This document shows, in pieces, positions 45,922 through 58,363 of a stretch of DNA of 64,000 nucleotides (positions are counted from its first letter, which is position 1; every line of letters starts with the position of its first letter). Made by a program: the position numbers and the translations under genes. The stretch covers positions 3,615,001-3,679,000 of the forward strand of contig JAEOAD010002712.1 in the NCBI GenBank assembly GCA_036365145.1, given 5' to 3'. This stretch comes from Orientallactaga sibirica. Taxonomy: Eukaryota > Chordata > Mammalia > Rodentia > Dipodidae. The notes beneath the pieces were generated by a model. That model worked only from the letters and a program-made list of their open reading frames with translations. It was not told the DNA's origin and made no database searches.

Positions 45922-46720
45922 ATTTTTTTAAGTTATCATACACAGTAATAAATAAGTTTATCATGGCATCTAGACAATGGAACTCTTAAGCTTTATGGCA
46001 TGCTGGGCAATTAGGCAAACTCCAGTGTAATGCCAGCTGGCTTGCTGGACTCTTCCTTCAGAAGAATCCCAAATGGGGATTCGGGATGACCCAGCACAGC
46101 AGTAGCAAGGAACAGTGAGCTCAGCGATTTCCTGAGGAAGGGGAGGCCCGCCTGTGTCATGGTTTATATGAAACAGCCTTACTGATTGCTTTCTCAGTAA
46201 GGAAGTACGTCTGATGCTAAAGACATCTCTTCCTGAGCACATCAGTGGGTCAGGCACAGTGAACCACAACCACCACAATCTCACTTTGAGGAAAAAGCCA
46301 GTTATCAAGCGTGAGTGGAATCAACATATGGAGAACCCGGAAGAAGCAAGACTGTAAATTTCTCCGGGAGAGAAAAAAATTGTTTAGTTACATTTCTAAA
46401 CTTCAAAATTGAAAGTGACAATTAAACAGCTTGCCTTCCTATGATTACAGACAATACCTTTTAATACTTAATAAATATTTTTAAAATTATGTTTGAGAAT
46501 TAACAAAAATATAACTCATTAGAATGCTGTGTTACTACATTTTATGAAAGTCTACATTTTCCAATCAGTATTGTTACCCAACATAAATACAATATATACA
46601 CATTTGAAAAAAAAATTCATGCTCTTTTTGTTAAAGAAGTCTTCTGACTAGCAAAGGCTTTGGTATGCCACTCTGCATCAGCCCAAGCCCTGAGTTAGTG
46701 GTTTACTAATTCCCACTTTT

Positions 46721-46880
46721 TTTTTTTTTTTTTTTGGTTTTTCAAGGTAGGGTCTCACTCTGGCCCAGGCTGACCTGGAATTAACTATGTATTCTCAGGG
46801 TGGCCTTGAACTCAAGGCGATCCTCCTACCTCTGCCTCCCGAGTGCTGGGATTAAAGGCGTGCGCCACCACGCCCAGCTC
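46721..46880 (-). mobile_element. B1-type SINE with clear target duplication
   Basis: T-run and GGTTTTTCAAGGTAGGG to CACCACGCCCAGCT. Target duplication CTAATTCCCACTTTT at 46706-46720 and 46881-46895. Confidence 0.93.
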
Positions 46881-47795
46881 CTAATTCCCACTTTTGAAGC
46901 GCTGGCTGGCAGGATAGTTAGAGCACTTAGATGGCATTTCCCAATTATGGGCATAAAATCAGAGTTTGCTTTTTTAAGCTAGGAGGGATAGCCTGGACAA
47001 ATGCTTTTGGTATGTTTAAAATGTTTGTTTACAAAACTACAAAAAAGCAAAACATCAATAGTGACATAAGATTGTGTTTTCCGAATTCCTACAGCAAAAC
47101 ATCTTTTCTCTTTTTCATGTGTGCTTCAAGTGCAGGTGGCAGGTGCATGGCAAAGAACAACCTCCAGTGCCATTCCTGAAATGCCATCCACTCTCTCTCC
47201 GTCCTTCCCTCTACACCCACTTCTCTTGCTCTTTTGACACCAGGTTTCTCACTGACCTGAACTTGCTAAGCAGGCTAGGACTGGCTGACTAGCAAGCCCC
47301 AGGGATCCTCCTATCCCCCCCCCCCGGCTGGGTTCCACGTGCCCACCACACCACCATGCCTGGGTGTTGAACTCGGGCGCACTTCACCCACTGAGCACCT
47401 CCTCAGTCCACAGGCTTTCTTACCCTGGACGTGCACTTGACTGACTTAACGTATCTGTGAACAATACAGCATGTGCACATCAAGAGGCTCTAAGGATGTG
47501 GTTCCTTTCACACCAACAAGGTATAATGTATCATTCTACCTCCTGTAAATCTCCATCAAGTCATCATTAAGGAAGGACAACGATTGGTATGGAGAGGCAG
47601 GGCTAACAGTCTAAATCACATATTTTGCTTCCAAAGACCATGGTTTCTCTTTTGGGTCCTACATCCCCATCTTCCATATTGTAAGTTAAATTCCATTAAA
47701 AAATGATGAAAAGCTTAGATTATTAATTACTTGAAGAACATCAGAGGGCTGATAGTTAGACTTTAGCAAAAGGGTGCCTTCAAAATACAAAGGTG

Positions 47796-47995
47796 GGGCT
47801 GGAGAGATGGCTCATGGTTAAAGGTGCTCACTTGCAAAGCCTGATGGCCCTGCTTTGAGTCCCCAGTACCCTTGTGAAGCCAGACACATAAAGTGGCTGA
47901 GTGTCTGGAGTTTGTGTGCAGTGGCTGGAGGCCATTGGCGTGTCCATATTTTCTCTCTTTCTTTCCCTCTTGTTCACACAAATAAAAAAAAAATG
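47796..47995 (+). mobile_element. tRNA-derived SINE
   Basis: GGGGCTGGAGAGATGGCTCA to CACACAAATAAAAAAAAAAT. Confidence 0.88.
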
Positions 47996-48394
47996 TATCT
48001 TAAAGAACAAAATGCAGAGTTATGAGTTTCTCATTCCTACTCTCTTGATTATTTATGCACTAGACTTACTATTTTTATTATTAATGGTCAAACCAACTTT
48101 TTTATTCTACTTTATGAACGATTCTAGTTTTTATGGCTACTAGATAAAACTAAAAGGCAATTTCTAGATTTTCCACTTCATTTCTCTTAAGAAGGATCAA
48201 ATTATGAACTACAGGAATGGAAGGACATATCTATCTGATCATATCATTTTCTGTTTTATATGAAATGGCATGTAGAGTGAAAAAGAACTAAAAACTAAAG
48301 TTGACATCTTGATATAATTGGAAAGCTGTTTTCCCCCCCGCAATAGCATAATTATTTTAATCAGAAAGCATTTTTAGTAATTATTAGAAAATAA

Positions 48395-48597
48395 GGGCTG
48401 GAGAGATGGCTCAGAGGTTAAGGCATTTGCCTGCAAAGCCAAAGGATCCCAGTTTGATTCTCCAGGACCCATGTAAGCCAGATACACAAGGGGGAGCATG
48501 CATCTGGAGTTCATTTGCAGTGGCTGGAGGCCCTGGCACGCCCATTCTCTCCCTCTATCTCTCAACTAAATAAGTAAAATATAATAAAAAAAAGAAA
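48395..48597 (+). mobile_element. tRNA-derived SINE
   Basis: GGGCTGGAGAGATGGCTCAG to ACTAAATAAGTAAAATATAA. Confidence 0.92.
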
Positions 48598-48637
48598 ATG
48601 ACTATATTCAGGAAGTGGACTATGAAATGGCACACCT

Positions 48638-48768
48638 AACCAGGCGCATTGGCACATGTCTTTAATCCCAGCACTAGGAAATTCGAGGCAACCTGAGACT
48701 ACATACTGAATTCCAGGTCAGTATGGGCTACAGTGAGAGCCTATCTCAAAAACCAAAAACCAAAAAAA
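48638..48768 (+). mobile_element. B1-type SINE, internal deletion
   Basis: CCAGGCGCATTGGCACATGT. The segment after AGCACTAGGAA jumps to ATTCGAGGCAACC, losing the GAGGTAGGAGGATC part. Confidence 0.85.
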
Positions 48769-48806
48769 GAGACATACATAGAATCTAATTTCTTGCTTCT
48801 TCTTCT

Positions 48807-48971
48807 TTTTTTTTTTTTTTTTTTTTTGGTTTTTTGAGATAGGGTTTCAACTCTGATCCAGGCTGACCTGGAATTAACTATGTAGTCTCAGGGTGGCCTC
48901 GAACTCACGGCGATCCTCCTACCTCTGCCTCCCAAATGCTGGGATTAAAGGTGTGCACCACCACACCCAGT
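48807..48971 (-). mobile_element. B1-type SINE
   Basis: Long T-run, GGTTTTTTGAGATAGGG to CACCACACCCAGTT. Confidence 0.92.
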
Positions 48972-48992
48972 TTAATTTCTTTCTTAATTCTT

Positions 48993-49151
48993 TTTTTTTT
49001 TTTTTTTTTTCCTGCAAGGTAGGGTCTCACTCTGGTCCAGGCTGACCTGGAATTAACTATGTATTCTCAAGGTGGCCTCGAACTCTCGGCGATCCTCCTA
49101 CCTCTGCCTTCCGAGTGCTGGGATTAAAGGTGTGCGCCACCACGCCAGGCT
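48993..49151 (-). mobile_element. B1-type SINE
   Basis: T-run, CAAGGTAGGGTCTCACTC to CACCACGCCAGGCT. Target duplication TTTCTTTCTTAATTCTT at 48976-48992 and 49164-49180. Confidence 0.92.
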
Positions 49152-49204
49152 TTTTTTTTCTTTTTTCTTTCTTAATTCTTGATCAAGAAAGATATTTTAT
49201 CATG

Positions 49205-49352
49205 CCTGGTGTGGTGGCGCACACCTTTAATTCTAGCATGCAGGAGGTAGAGGTAGGAAGATTGCCATGAGTTTGAGGCCACCCTGAAAGACAACATAGT
49301 GAATTCCAGGTCAGCCTGGGCTAGAGCGAGATCCTACCCTGAAAAACAAATA
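49205..49352 (+). mobile_element. B1-type SINE
   Basis: GCCTGGTGTGGTGGCGCACA to CCTGAAAAACAAATAC. Target duplication GATATTTTATCATG at 49191-49204 and 49365-49378. Confidence 0.92.
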
Positions 49353-49545
49353 CAAAAACAAAATGATATTTTATCATGAGTGTTAAGTGTAACTGCAACA
49401 TAAACTAAAAGCATCACAGGCTACAAAGATAGATGATACAAGCTTCAAACAGGGGCAGTATTTTACTATTAACACAAACACGGGAAGATGACAATTGGTT
49501 TCAAAGTTAATTTCATGTAATTGAAAATTAAGATACTGGGCTGGA

Positions 49546-49700
49546 GCCGGGCATGGTGGTGCACGCCTTTAATCCCAGCAGTTGGGAGGCAGAGGTAGGA
49601 GGATTGCTATGAGTTCCAGGCAACCCTGAAACTACATAGTGAATTCCAGGTCAGCCTGGGCTAGAATGAAACCATCCCTTGAAAAACAAAAAGAAAAGAA
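49546..49700 (+). mobile_element. B1-type SINE inserted into a SINE head
   Basis: GCCGGGCATGGTGGTGCACG. The target duplication AAGATACTGGGCTGGA (49530-49545 and 49701-49716) includes the first bases of the tRNA-derived SINE that follows. Confidence 0.93.
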
Positions 49701-49708
49701 AAGATACT

Positions 49709-49890
49709 GGGCTGGAGAGATGGTTCAGTAGTTAAAAGCACTTGCTTGCAAAGCCTGATGGCCTGAGTTCAATTCCCCAGTACACATGAAAAGCCAGATG
49801 CACAAAGTGGCACATGCACCTGGAGTTCGTTTCCAGTGGCAAGAGGCCATGGTGAGTCCATACTCTCTCTCACAGATAAGAAAATAAATA
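49709..49890 (+). mobile_element. tRNA-derived SINE
   Basis: GGGCTGGAGAGATGGTTCAG to AAAATAAATAAAATATT; older than the B1 placed at its head. Confidence 0.9.
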
Positions 49891-50464
49891 AAATATTAAA
49901 AAACTTAAAAAAAAATTAAAATACTTAACATTATACGGCAAAAATTGTGGCAGAAGCATTCCTGCTAATTAATATATTAAGTGGACTAGACTAGCAGCAC
50001 CAGTGGTTCCTGAAGTGTTACTGGAATTATGACAGACTGGACTAGAAGGAACACGAACAAGTGACGTCAAGCACCAAAGGCACTCCTACCTATCAGACTG
50101 AGCATGACCTCCACTCATCCTTCAACTAAGGGAGGCAGAAGGAAACCATGCTAAAACTGTTAGCATTCAGCAGGTACCAACATGATTCGTGGAATAAGAA
50201 GGGTGGAAAATAGTATTTCAACCCTAGGAAAGAAAATTATCTTAATATGGTTGGTCTTAAAATAATTACAAGTTTGTGTAATAGACTTAAAAATCTCAAT
50301 AGTAGCAATAGATTATTTATTTTCAATGTCACTGTAACACTCTATTGTGAGCAAGACAAAGTAAAGCACTTTACAGGTGAGTGTCCAATCACAACATATG
50401 TATAAAATATTTCTGATATAAAGTGCTAAACAAATTAAAATACATTATTATCAAAACATAATTT

Positions 50465-50606
50465 AGCCAGGCATGGTGGCACACGCCTTTAATCCCAGCA
50501 GTTGGGAGGCAGAGGTAGGAGGATCGCCCTGAGTTCAAGGCCACCCTGAGCCTACATAGTTAATTCCAGGTCAGCTTAGGCTAGAATGACACGCTACCTC
50601 AGAACA
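50465..50606 (+). mobile_element. B1-type SINE
   Basis: TAGCCAGGCATGGTGGCACA to GCTACCTCAGAACA. Flanks CAAAACATAATTTA and CAAAGTATAATTTA are a diverged target duplication. Confidence 0.9.
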
Positions 50607-50985
50607 GACAAAGTATAATTTATGGCTGCCTTGTAAAAGTGAAGAGACTATTAGAAGAAGGCTAATGATTTATTATGAAGCTGGAGAGAAAAACAACTGC
50701 CTGCTAGTGACCTTAACAGCAAACTCTATGTTAAAACACTACAATTATACACCTCAACCACCGAGACTCAGGAGCAAGTGACATTAATTGGTGGCCATAC
50801 TCTTTATGTAACATATACTGCTGGGAATGCGAGTTGGACTACTTAGGAAGAAGTCAGGCAGGAGGGGACAAGAGATGGTAATGTGGGGAATATGATTAAA
50901 ATGTATTTTAGACATGTATAAAAATCATCAAAAAGAGCATACTTCTAGATATTATGTCAATGTGTGGGCACATTAAAACAGCACT

Positions 50986-51131
50986 GTCCTGGGTGTGGTG
51001 GCACACGCCTTTAATCCCAGCACTAGAGAGCAGAGGTAGGAGGACTGCTGTGAGTTCATGGCCAGCTTGGGACTACAGAGAAAGTTTCTGGTCAGTCTGG
51101 CTAGAGTGAGACTCTAAGTTGAAAAAAAAAA
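50986..51131 (+). mobile_element. B1-type SINE
   Basis: CCTGGGTGTGGTGGCACACG to CTAAGTTGAAAAAAAAAA. Confidence 0.9.
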
Positions 51132-52501
51132 GTCAAAATGAAAAAAATATGCCAAAAGCCCAAAGAAATAAAAATGAGACATTACATGAATACATTACTT
51201 AGTCATTTAGATGGGCACTACAGAGCATACCAACACAAGGGAAATGTTTATCTAATTACGAATACTCTTATTTTAATATTTGTAAGCTATATACACATAT
51301 GTAGCTCAAGTTACACGCATACATTCATTCTACCAGTGCCGTCCTCAAGTGCAGCTTTGCATACCAGTCAACCTAGCCCCAACGCTCGTGGACATAACCA
51401 CTGCAAGGGAGGCTGCAGAACAGCATCAACTCTTAAACAGGAGAAACAGGAGCCAGCTTTCCCTAGGAAATCTTCTGAAAACACGCTCACTGGCATAATT
51501 TCTATTACAGCCCAGAATTACCATACTACCCTCTAAGCAAGCAAACACTGGAAGTCAGGGTTCAATTCTTATCAGGCAATAGTACTACACTGGAAGGAAA
51601 CAGTATATTTTGCATGAGTAAGGATTCCTGTTCAAAATGTATGCTAGAGCTCTGAGCCACGGTTCTAAACACACACGATACAGCCAGTGGAAATGCTGAA
51701 CGATGATGAACACTGGACATAGCTTTTAAGATGTGCATATGTCTCACTGGGGCCCCGTTCTCAGTACTAGCCGGGATCAAAAGCTATTAAGACTGAGCAC
51801 AAAGAAGACACAACCACACTTCAATGATGCATCAGCTCCTGCAGGAGGAACAATCCCAAACAATACACACCGTTTGCTTTAAATAACCCAAACACGAGAA
51901 ATCCAAGTTTATATTTCCCATTTTGCCTATGGGGATTCCTAAGGTAAAAGGTCTTTTGCCATACAATTCAATATAGCAGTATTATAAATGATACATTAAA
52001 GTGTCATATATATTATACTTTAGCTGTATCTTCTAAGGCTCTTAAAATATATTTATATTTAAAGCCACGTTTCTAAGCATTCAGTGGTATATCTCTTAAA
52101 CACATATTTTTATTACCTGACACTTATCAAATAGAGAAATGCTATTAAATTTACAGTTTATGCTTTTAGTTATGAGTGATCAATGCACAAAACAGTAAGA
52201 ACGAACTCAGCTGCAAGAACACAAAACTGAGACACAAGTGCCTGTGTGACCTGCTTGTGCCTGGTCATTGCTACTGGCTATTCAGTGTTCAGAACAGGTG
52301 CCGTGCGACTCAGACCCTAAATTCACAAATTCACTATGACCCATCCTAAGACACAGGACAGAACTTCTGGTCACCAGGACATTCTGATGAACACAAGAAT
52401 CCCTTCTTGGTCCATTTCTAAAAGAAGGGGAGAACTATGGTGGCCCCTTTCACGACAGGTCAAATAGGTGTTAACACAATAACGGCTTATCGTTAATATA
52501 C

Positions 52502-52559
52502 CTTGCACTGCTAGAAGCTGCTCCTCTGTGGTCCAACGGGCATTAATTTTCTGATTTGA
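52502..52559 (-). CDS. RCOR3: RCOR3 exon: start of SANT2 domain
   Basis: This 58-bp exon has a TTTGTAG acceptor and a CAAG|GTATAT donor. It encodes [19 protein letters not shown] plus the first base of a Gly codon (phase 1). It opens the second SANT (Myb-like) domain with the conserved Trp of helix 1 and the acidic TTEEQ. It is too short to be noticed as an open frame and was found by matching the protein. Confidence 0.96.
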
Positions 52560-53097
52560 CTACAAAATTAAAGAGAAGTTTCCTAATGAGGATATGAAAA
52601 CAGACATTTTTCCAAAGTGCTTTTCAAAACTTTTCAGTAAATCATAAGACATGAAACTACTAAAACTATGACTTATGAAGATTTCATTTTAGAAGGATTA
52701 AAATATATTTTAATTACCTTTTACCCAAACAGAAAAACAGTGAAAGGGAAATGTACCAATTTGGTAGAAAAGACAACATTGATATTTAAGAGGTATTAAA
52801 ACCTAAGAAAGCCTAAGAATGGCCACCCATTTTCCAATTACAATATTCCCATATCACACACTGTGGATATTGTTAGACTAGTTTTTAACATTTAAGAGAT
52901 TTCATTTTCTGTAGAGAAGATCTGTGACTCTCAAGTTCCTTTGCTTCATAGTATATTAAACCTAGCCTTTCTCATCCTAACACTTGTGGAATGTCGAAAA
53001 GGCATGGGTCTTAATGTATTTTTTTAGAACTTCTGAAGCAGGAAACAGCCTACTGGCAAGACTCTTTAATCCCCAAACTTCCAAATGTTCACTTAGT

Positions 53098-53141
53098 AGG
53101 TTCAGTTAGATGGCTCAGTGGTTAAAGGCACTTGCTCCTAA
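53098..53141 (+). mobile_element. tRNA-derived SINE, 5' fragment only
   Basis: AGGTTCAGTTAGATGGCTCA then GTGGTTAAAGGCACTTGC; the rest is absent. Confidence 0.6.
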
Positions 53142-53214
53142 TATTTAGTCAGGATTTTCACAATGATACTACAATATCAGATATGTAAGCAGCTCATCAC
53201 TGACTAGTGTAAGC

Positions 53215-53757
53215 CAAGGATCTTTAGCAGCAGAAGAGCACAGAACAAAGAGGTTTGCAGAGGAGCTGTAAGACTCAGTGGGACACCCGGACATGCTCAG
53301 CAAAAGCACGTGTCCTTAGAGAAGGGGAGTCTGGTCTCACCACCCAGTTCTGGATGATACCAGTGAAAAAAAAGGTGTGTATTTCTTTATAAAAAAGTGA
53401 AAAAGAAGTTCAATGTAAGAAACAAATTTCTAATATAACAAAAGGGAAAGAAAATACCTAGAACAAGAAAGAAAATTCACAACAGAAATGACTGAGTTCC
53501 AGGAGATTCGAAAGGAACAGCAAAAAGGAAAAGAGCAAGCAGGGGACAGGAAGAGTTCTGAGGACATGTAGAAGCAGTAATAAAAGAGTAACAAGAAGGG
53601 GAGAAGATCTTAAATAGAAGAGAGACTAGCTGGAAAGAAGAGGTTCAGTAGAAGGGATTGAAGAAGAGGAATAAAAGGAGGAAATGGGAAGGGATTATAA
53701 TCAAAATACATTAAATGCATGTACGAAAACTGTCAATAAAAAGATTTTTTAAAAAAA
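53215..53757 (+). mobile_element. Possible L1-like 3' end
   Basis: A purine-rich stretch ends with TGTCAATAAAAAGATTTTTT and an A-run, resembling the tail of the L1 fragment at 29280. No coding part is recognised; the limits are approximate. Confidence 0.35.
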
Positions 53758-53760
53758 ACA

Positions 53761-53908
53761 GCCAGGCATGGTGGTGCATACCTTTAATCCCAGCACTTGT
53801 AGTAGAAGGATCACTGTACGTTCGAGGCTACCCTAAGACTGCATAGTGAATTCCAGGCCAGCCTGGGCCAGAATGAAACCCTACCTTGAAAAACCAAAAA
53901 AAAAAAAG
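53761..53908 (+). mobile_element. B1-type SINE
   Basis: GCCAGGCATGGTGGTGCATA to CTACCTTGAAAAACC; it follows directly on an A-rich L1-like tail. Confidence 0.9.
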
Positions 53909-54761
53909 AACTTTTCAAAAGGGGGTGTGTTGCTTTTCTAGGCTTCAACAATTGTTCTCAAGGCCCATGACCTTGGTGCTCACATTCTTCTATGCTGTAG
54001 CGCCTCCCGTCACTCTTCAACTGTCTGTAGATATTCATGTCAACAGCTTCCTGGCAGACTGAAGCCATCCTCTTGTACTGACTCATCAAGTTTTCATCTC
54101 TATAGTTATAATTTCATTTTGGGTTGTTCTGCATTTACACTGATTAACCAGAGTGACCGACAAGGACAATGATGAGATGCCTGGGACAGGGATAGGGAGC
54201 AGCTAAAGGGCAAGGGAGAGTGAGTATGTTCTCCCTGTGTTCCCCAGACTGCTGAGAGTTTAGATCAAGGTCTCCCACACAAGCTACACCGTCATCTAAA
54301 CCTCACAGAATTCACAAGACAATTTGGAGGCTGGGCAAACACAACTTGAACTCAAATAAAGAAAATACAGAGTATGCTAGTTATTCAAAGAGAGGAGAAA
54401 AGTCACAATGATTGGAATGGGGGAAAATGACAAGAGGAAGAAAAATTGTAAGGGTTAGGAATTGAGATGGGTTTTACAAGTTTTGAAAGGGAAGGCATTT
54501 CAAGTGTAGACAGTACCACCGTCTGTGTCATGAACAAGTGGCAAGTACATCTGGAAAGTGTGTGACATTTACATTACAATATGATAAAGACTACTTCTCA
54601 TAGGAAGAATAATGAAAATCAAGGCTGGTAAGCTCAGACTACATTTAAACAGTAGGAAGTTGTGCTTTTTGGGAGAAGAGGATTGTGACAGGGATATGAC
54701 AGTAGTAAGTAGAAGCCGGAAAGCCAGGAGAAGGCTGATGCTGTTAAATGTAGAAGGTGAA

Positions 54762-54926
54762 GCTGGGAGTGGTGGCGCACGCCTTTAATCCCAGCATCTG
54801 GGAGGCAGAGGAGGTAGGAGGATTGGTGTGAGTTCGAGGCCACCCTGAGACTACATAGTTGATTCCAGGTCAGCCTGAGCTAGAATGAGACCCTACCTCG
54901 AAAAACAAAACAAACAAACAAACAAA
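54762..54926 (+). mobile_element. B1-type SINE
   Basis: GCTGGGAGTGGTGGCGCACG to CTACCTCGAAAAACAAAAC. GTAGAAGGTGA flanks both ends. Confidence 0.92.
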
Positions 54927-55184
54927 AAAGTAGAAGGTGAGAAATCCTGACCTAGGAGATACGGTAAAGTAAGGCTAAGATGAATTTAATTTGGGGTACA
55001 CTGAAAACGAGGTGCTCGGCAGGACATTAGGTGTAGTTCAACTTTTGAAAGGTGCAGGAACACTTTACAAGGACAAACAACAGAGCCCTATCTTACTAGG
55101 CATGCAGTTTTTGTGCTGCACTAAAACTTTTTAAAATGTTGTGCCCTTCCCAGTTACTCTTCAACCTATTGCAAAGGCTTCCAT

Positions 55185-55208
55185 GGGCAGGGCAGGGCAG
55201 GGCAGGCA
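55185..55208. repeat. (GGGCA)n short tandem repeat
   Basis: Four to five copies of GGGCA. Confidence 0.75.
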
Positions 55209-55298
55209 CAGCCTCTCAGCACATCCACACAGTACTGCAAGTATCACTAGGGTCAGCTGAACCCCAGATGATGCTGTTGAGTACAATTCAGAATACAG

Positions 55299-55518
55299 GG
55301 CTGGGGATGGCTTAGCGGTTAAGGCGTCTGCCTCCTAAGCCTAAGAACGCTGGTTCCAATCTCCAGGCCCCATGTTTAGATAGATGCAAAGTGACGCAAG
55401 GGCGCAATGCCGCACTTGACCACAAGGGATGCACGCATCTGGATTTCATTCGCAGTAGATGACAGACTGCTGGCCGCCCATCTCTGTCTTCCTCTCCCTC
55501 TCTCTCTCCAAAAAAAAT
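55299..55518 (+). mobile_element. tRNA-derived SINE, long subfamily
   Basis: GGGCTGGGGATGGCTTAGCG and GGGCGCAATGCCGCACTTGA. The CTCF-like core is decayed (CCACAAGGGATGCA). Target duplication AATTCAGAATACA at 55285-55297 and 55519-55531. Confidence 0.92.
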
Positions 55519-55550
55519 AATTCAGAATACATAAAAATATGTATTATACA

Positions 55551-55724
55551 GGGGCTGGAGAGATGGCTCAGCAGTTAAAGTCACTTGCTTGCAAAGCCTG
55601 ATGGCCCAGGTTCAATTTCCCAGCACCCACGTAAAGCCAGATGCACCATTTGGCAAGGTAAGAGGCCTTGATGTGCCCATTTTCTCTCTTTCTCTCTCAC
55701 TGCCTTAAAGTAATGCAATAAAAA
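55551..55724 (+). mobile_element. tRNA-derived SINE
   Basis: GGGGCTGGAGAGATGGCTCA; part of the middle (CATCTGGAGTTCGTTT) is deleted. Confidence 0.88.
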
Positions 55725-56057
55725 CATATGGATTATATATACTTCAGCACTAAGAACCTCTCCTGGTTCAAAGAGGTCGGCAGGAGTTACATGGAATCTA
55801 GCATGACAGAAGGAACTGCACACACTTTTGGCTCAGGACTCACCCTGCAGTCAGAACCACAGCTCGGGCGAAGCTGCCAGCCTCATGGACTTCTAGGCTA
55901 GTGTGCAACACTGTCATGCTCTCTCCCAACCCCACCCCTAACTAGCTGAACGTGAAGTCATTGGATTTGTGCCCTTAAAATATACATATAATGTAACTTT
56001 AACACAGTGTAGTAGTGAGATTGTATATCCAGGAGAAAGAGAAAGTGAATTCCTAAG

Positions 56058-56214
56058 ACAGGCGTAGTGGCACATACCTTTAATCCCAGCACTTAGGAGG
56101 CAGAGGTAGGAGGATTGCCATGAGTTCATGGCCACCCTGAGACTACAGAGTGAATTCCAGGTCAGCCTGGACTACAGTGAGACCCTACCTCGAAAAACCA
56201 AAAGAAAAAAAAAA
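56058..56214 (+). mobile_element. B1-type SINE
   Basis: GACAGGCGTAGTGGCACATA to CTACCTCGAAAAACC. TGAATTCCT flanks both ends. Confidence 0.92.
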
Positions 56215-57524
56215 CTGAATTCCTGGGGGAAAAAAAACATGGATAAGACCTGCCTTTATATGTAGGGGGGACAAAACTACAGCGGAGGAGGGAACAGAGT
56301 AGTTGTGAGAGAGGATAACCTCTTAAAAAGAGGAAAGGGAATGTCATCTAAAACTAGGGTTCAGAAAAAGGCATAGGGAATCAACTTAAAATCTGTATGA
56401 TTCGGTCTTTTGGTGATAACGTAAACTGTAAGCAGTGGTTGTGGTGGGGTGCTGAAGGAAGAGCCTAAGCTGCCCAGGAGTGTTTGTGACAAATGGAGAC
56501 AGGGCAACACATTTTAAATAAGAGGATTCCAAACCACTAGTGATTTTATATTCTATCTCAAACCCTAGCAACAGAAGAAATTAACTTAAAACAAGGATAA
56601 CCAGAGTGTATCTTGTAACCTAACCCTGATGCAGTTGCAGTAGGAAGGCAGTGCCAGGTATGACCTTTTCCTTTATAGCCTACTGCGAAATGCTCCTATT
56701 TCCCGTCATCATACAAAATATGGCATCCTTGGTGAACTCAGCATTTGCACGGCATCCTTTTCTTTGCTAACCCATCCCATGCAATAGTTCATTGCTCACA
56801 GTAGGTTCATACTCTGAATCAGAAGAACTGGAAAGTTAGCAAGTTAAACCTTGTACTCTAGGCTGAAAAGTCCACCCTACATTTGGATGTTATGCATCTT
56901 TGCAAGAAAACATCCATAGGTGAAAAATTCTTAATTTTAAACAATACTCCTGTTTTAGGTATAATTATTCGCTCCAGATTCATTTTAACCCCATCTTAAA
57001 CAAATGGAAATATGTACCTCTTCCCCTAACAATGCACATTTGCAAGAAGACACATGACTTCCAACTTGGAAATGCTTTTTAGATTTACCTCTTGTTCCTA
57101 TTCTTATCACTACCCAACTCTACACATATTCTTTTATCACTTATCTATCACATGCTTAGTATTTTAGTAGCAAGGAAGTTTGCTTGTTGGGTTGTTCCAT
57201 TTGACTTAATTCCAAAGGCTTTCATAATAATAATTCCTAGCTTTCGTAAGACCTTTTACACTCTGGCCCCTGGTGAGCGAACTCTTATCAACCTCCCTCA
57301 TACACTGCATTCATTCCTTCTCGACATCTAAATTTCCCTTCCTAAGCATTCAGGATGATTCATGAGAAAAGATGTCTTACGCTTCCACGGACTCTCAGTG
57401 ACAATTAGCATGGTAGCAGGAGGGGGATTCAGGAAGTACGTGCTGGCTGGTCTGTTAGGCTTTTGATTTCCCAAGTGGACGCGATCTGAGTGTGCTGGTC
57501 AGCAGTGCATAACAGTACACTACT

Positions 57525-57840
57525 GCTTCTGCCTGGAATGCTCTCCTCTCCTCTTCCTGCATGCTCAACAACCCCACTAAGCCTCCAAGCCTCTACTGAC
57601 AGTCCTCTGGTCACCCTAGCTAGAGTGAAGGATGCCCGCCCTAATGCTTTCTGTCCTGCTTTGCCTATAACACTATAACTTTTATCAGTTTATTCTGTAG
57701 CATCTGCACTGCAAGCTTTCTTTAATAGGTGGAGAAATGCCCTTCCCTCATCTTTATGTCTCTCCCTATGTCCACAATGCCTAACACAGTACCTTACATA
57801 AAGCAGGTGGTTAATAAATACTTGTAGAAGTGAATGGACT
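57525..57840 (+). mobile_element. L2 3' fragment
   Basis: CTTCTGCCTGGAATGCTCTC at the left and ATGCCTAACACAGTACCTTA with TTAATAAATACTTGTAGAAG at the right are typical of the L2 3' end. Confidence 0.65.
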
Positions 57841-57874
57841 TTCTTCACCAAAGTTTTTCCTAAATAAAAACAAA

Positions 57875-58026
57875 TTAGCCAGGTGTGGTGGTGTACACCT
57901 TTAATCCCAGCACTTGAAAGACAGAGGTAGGAGGATCTCTGTGAGTTCCAGGCCAGCCTGGGACTACCTAGTGAATCCTAGGTCAACCTGGGCTAGAGAG
58001 AGACCCTACCTCAACCCCCCCCCCCC
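57875..58026 (+). mobile_element. B1-type SINE with C-run tail
   Basis: GCCAGGTGTGGTGGTGTACA to CCTACCTCAA and a run of about 13 Cs, an unusual tail. Confidence 0.9.
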
Positions 58027-58031
58027 AAATT

Positions 58032-58164
58032 AGCCAAGTTTGGTGGTGTATATCTTTGATCCCAGAACTTGGGAGGCAGATGTAGGAGGATTGCTGTGAT
58101 TTTGAAGCCAGCCTGAGTCTACAGAGTTCCAGGTCAGTCTAGGCTAGAATGAGACCCTACCTCA

Positions 58165-58196
<32 letters not shown>

Positions 58197-58197
58197 C
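58032..58197 (+). mobile_element. B1-type SINE
   Basis: AGCCAAGTTTGGTGGTGTAT to CTCAAAAAAACAAAAC repeats; tandem to the previous B1, both after AAATTAGCCA. Confidence 0.88.
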
Positions 58198-58363
58198 ATT
58201 TTTTGATTAGGTAATGTCTAATCTAAAGGTGAAAGGATTACATAAATTTTCAATGTCATTTGTGATAATCTAGTCCTTCAAAATATGTCCATTCAAGTGG
58301 CCCTTCTGAAAGCAATGAGAATAATATTTACAAACTTATCTTGGAGATTTCCTAGGTGATAAA

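Larger units (their letters stand above)
42640..52501 (-). other. RCOR3: RCOR3 intron inside SANT2
   Basis: This intron of about 9.9 kb splits the SANT2 Gly codon. It has a SINE-free stretch (42640-44250), then many SINEs, mostly inserted on the plus strand (antisense to the gene). It also holds an (ACACC)n array at 44576. The span 51140-52500 holds no recognisable repeat or exon. Confidence 0.9.
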
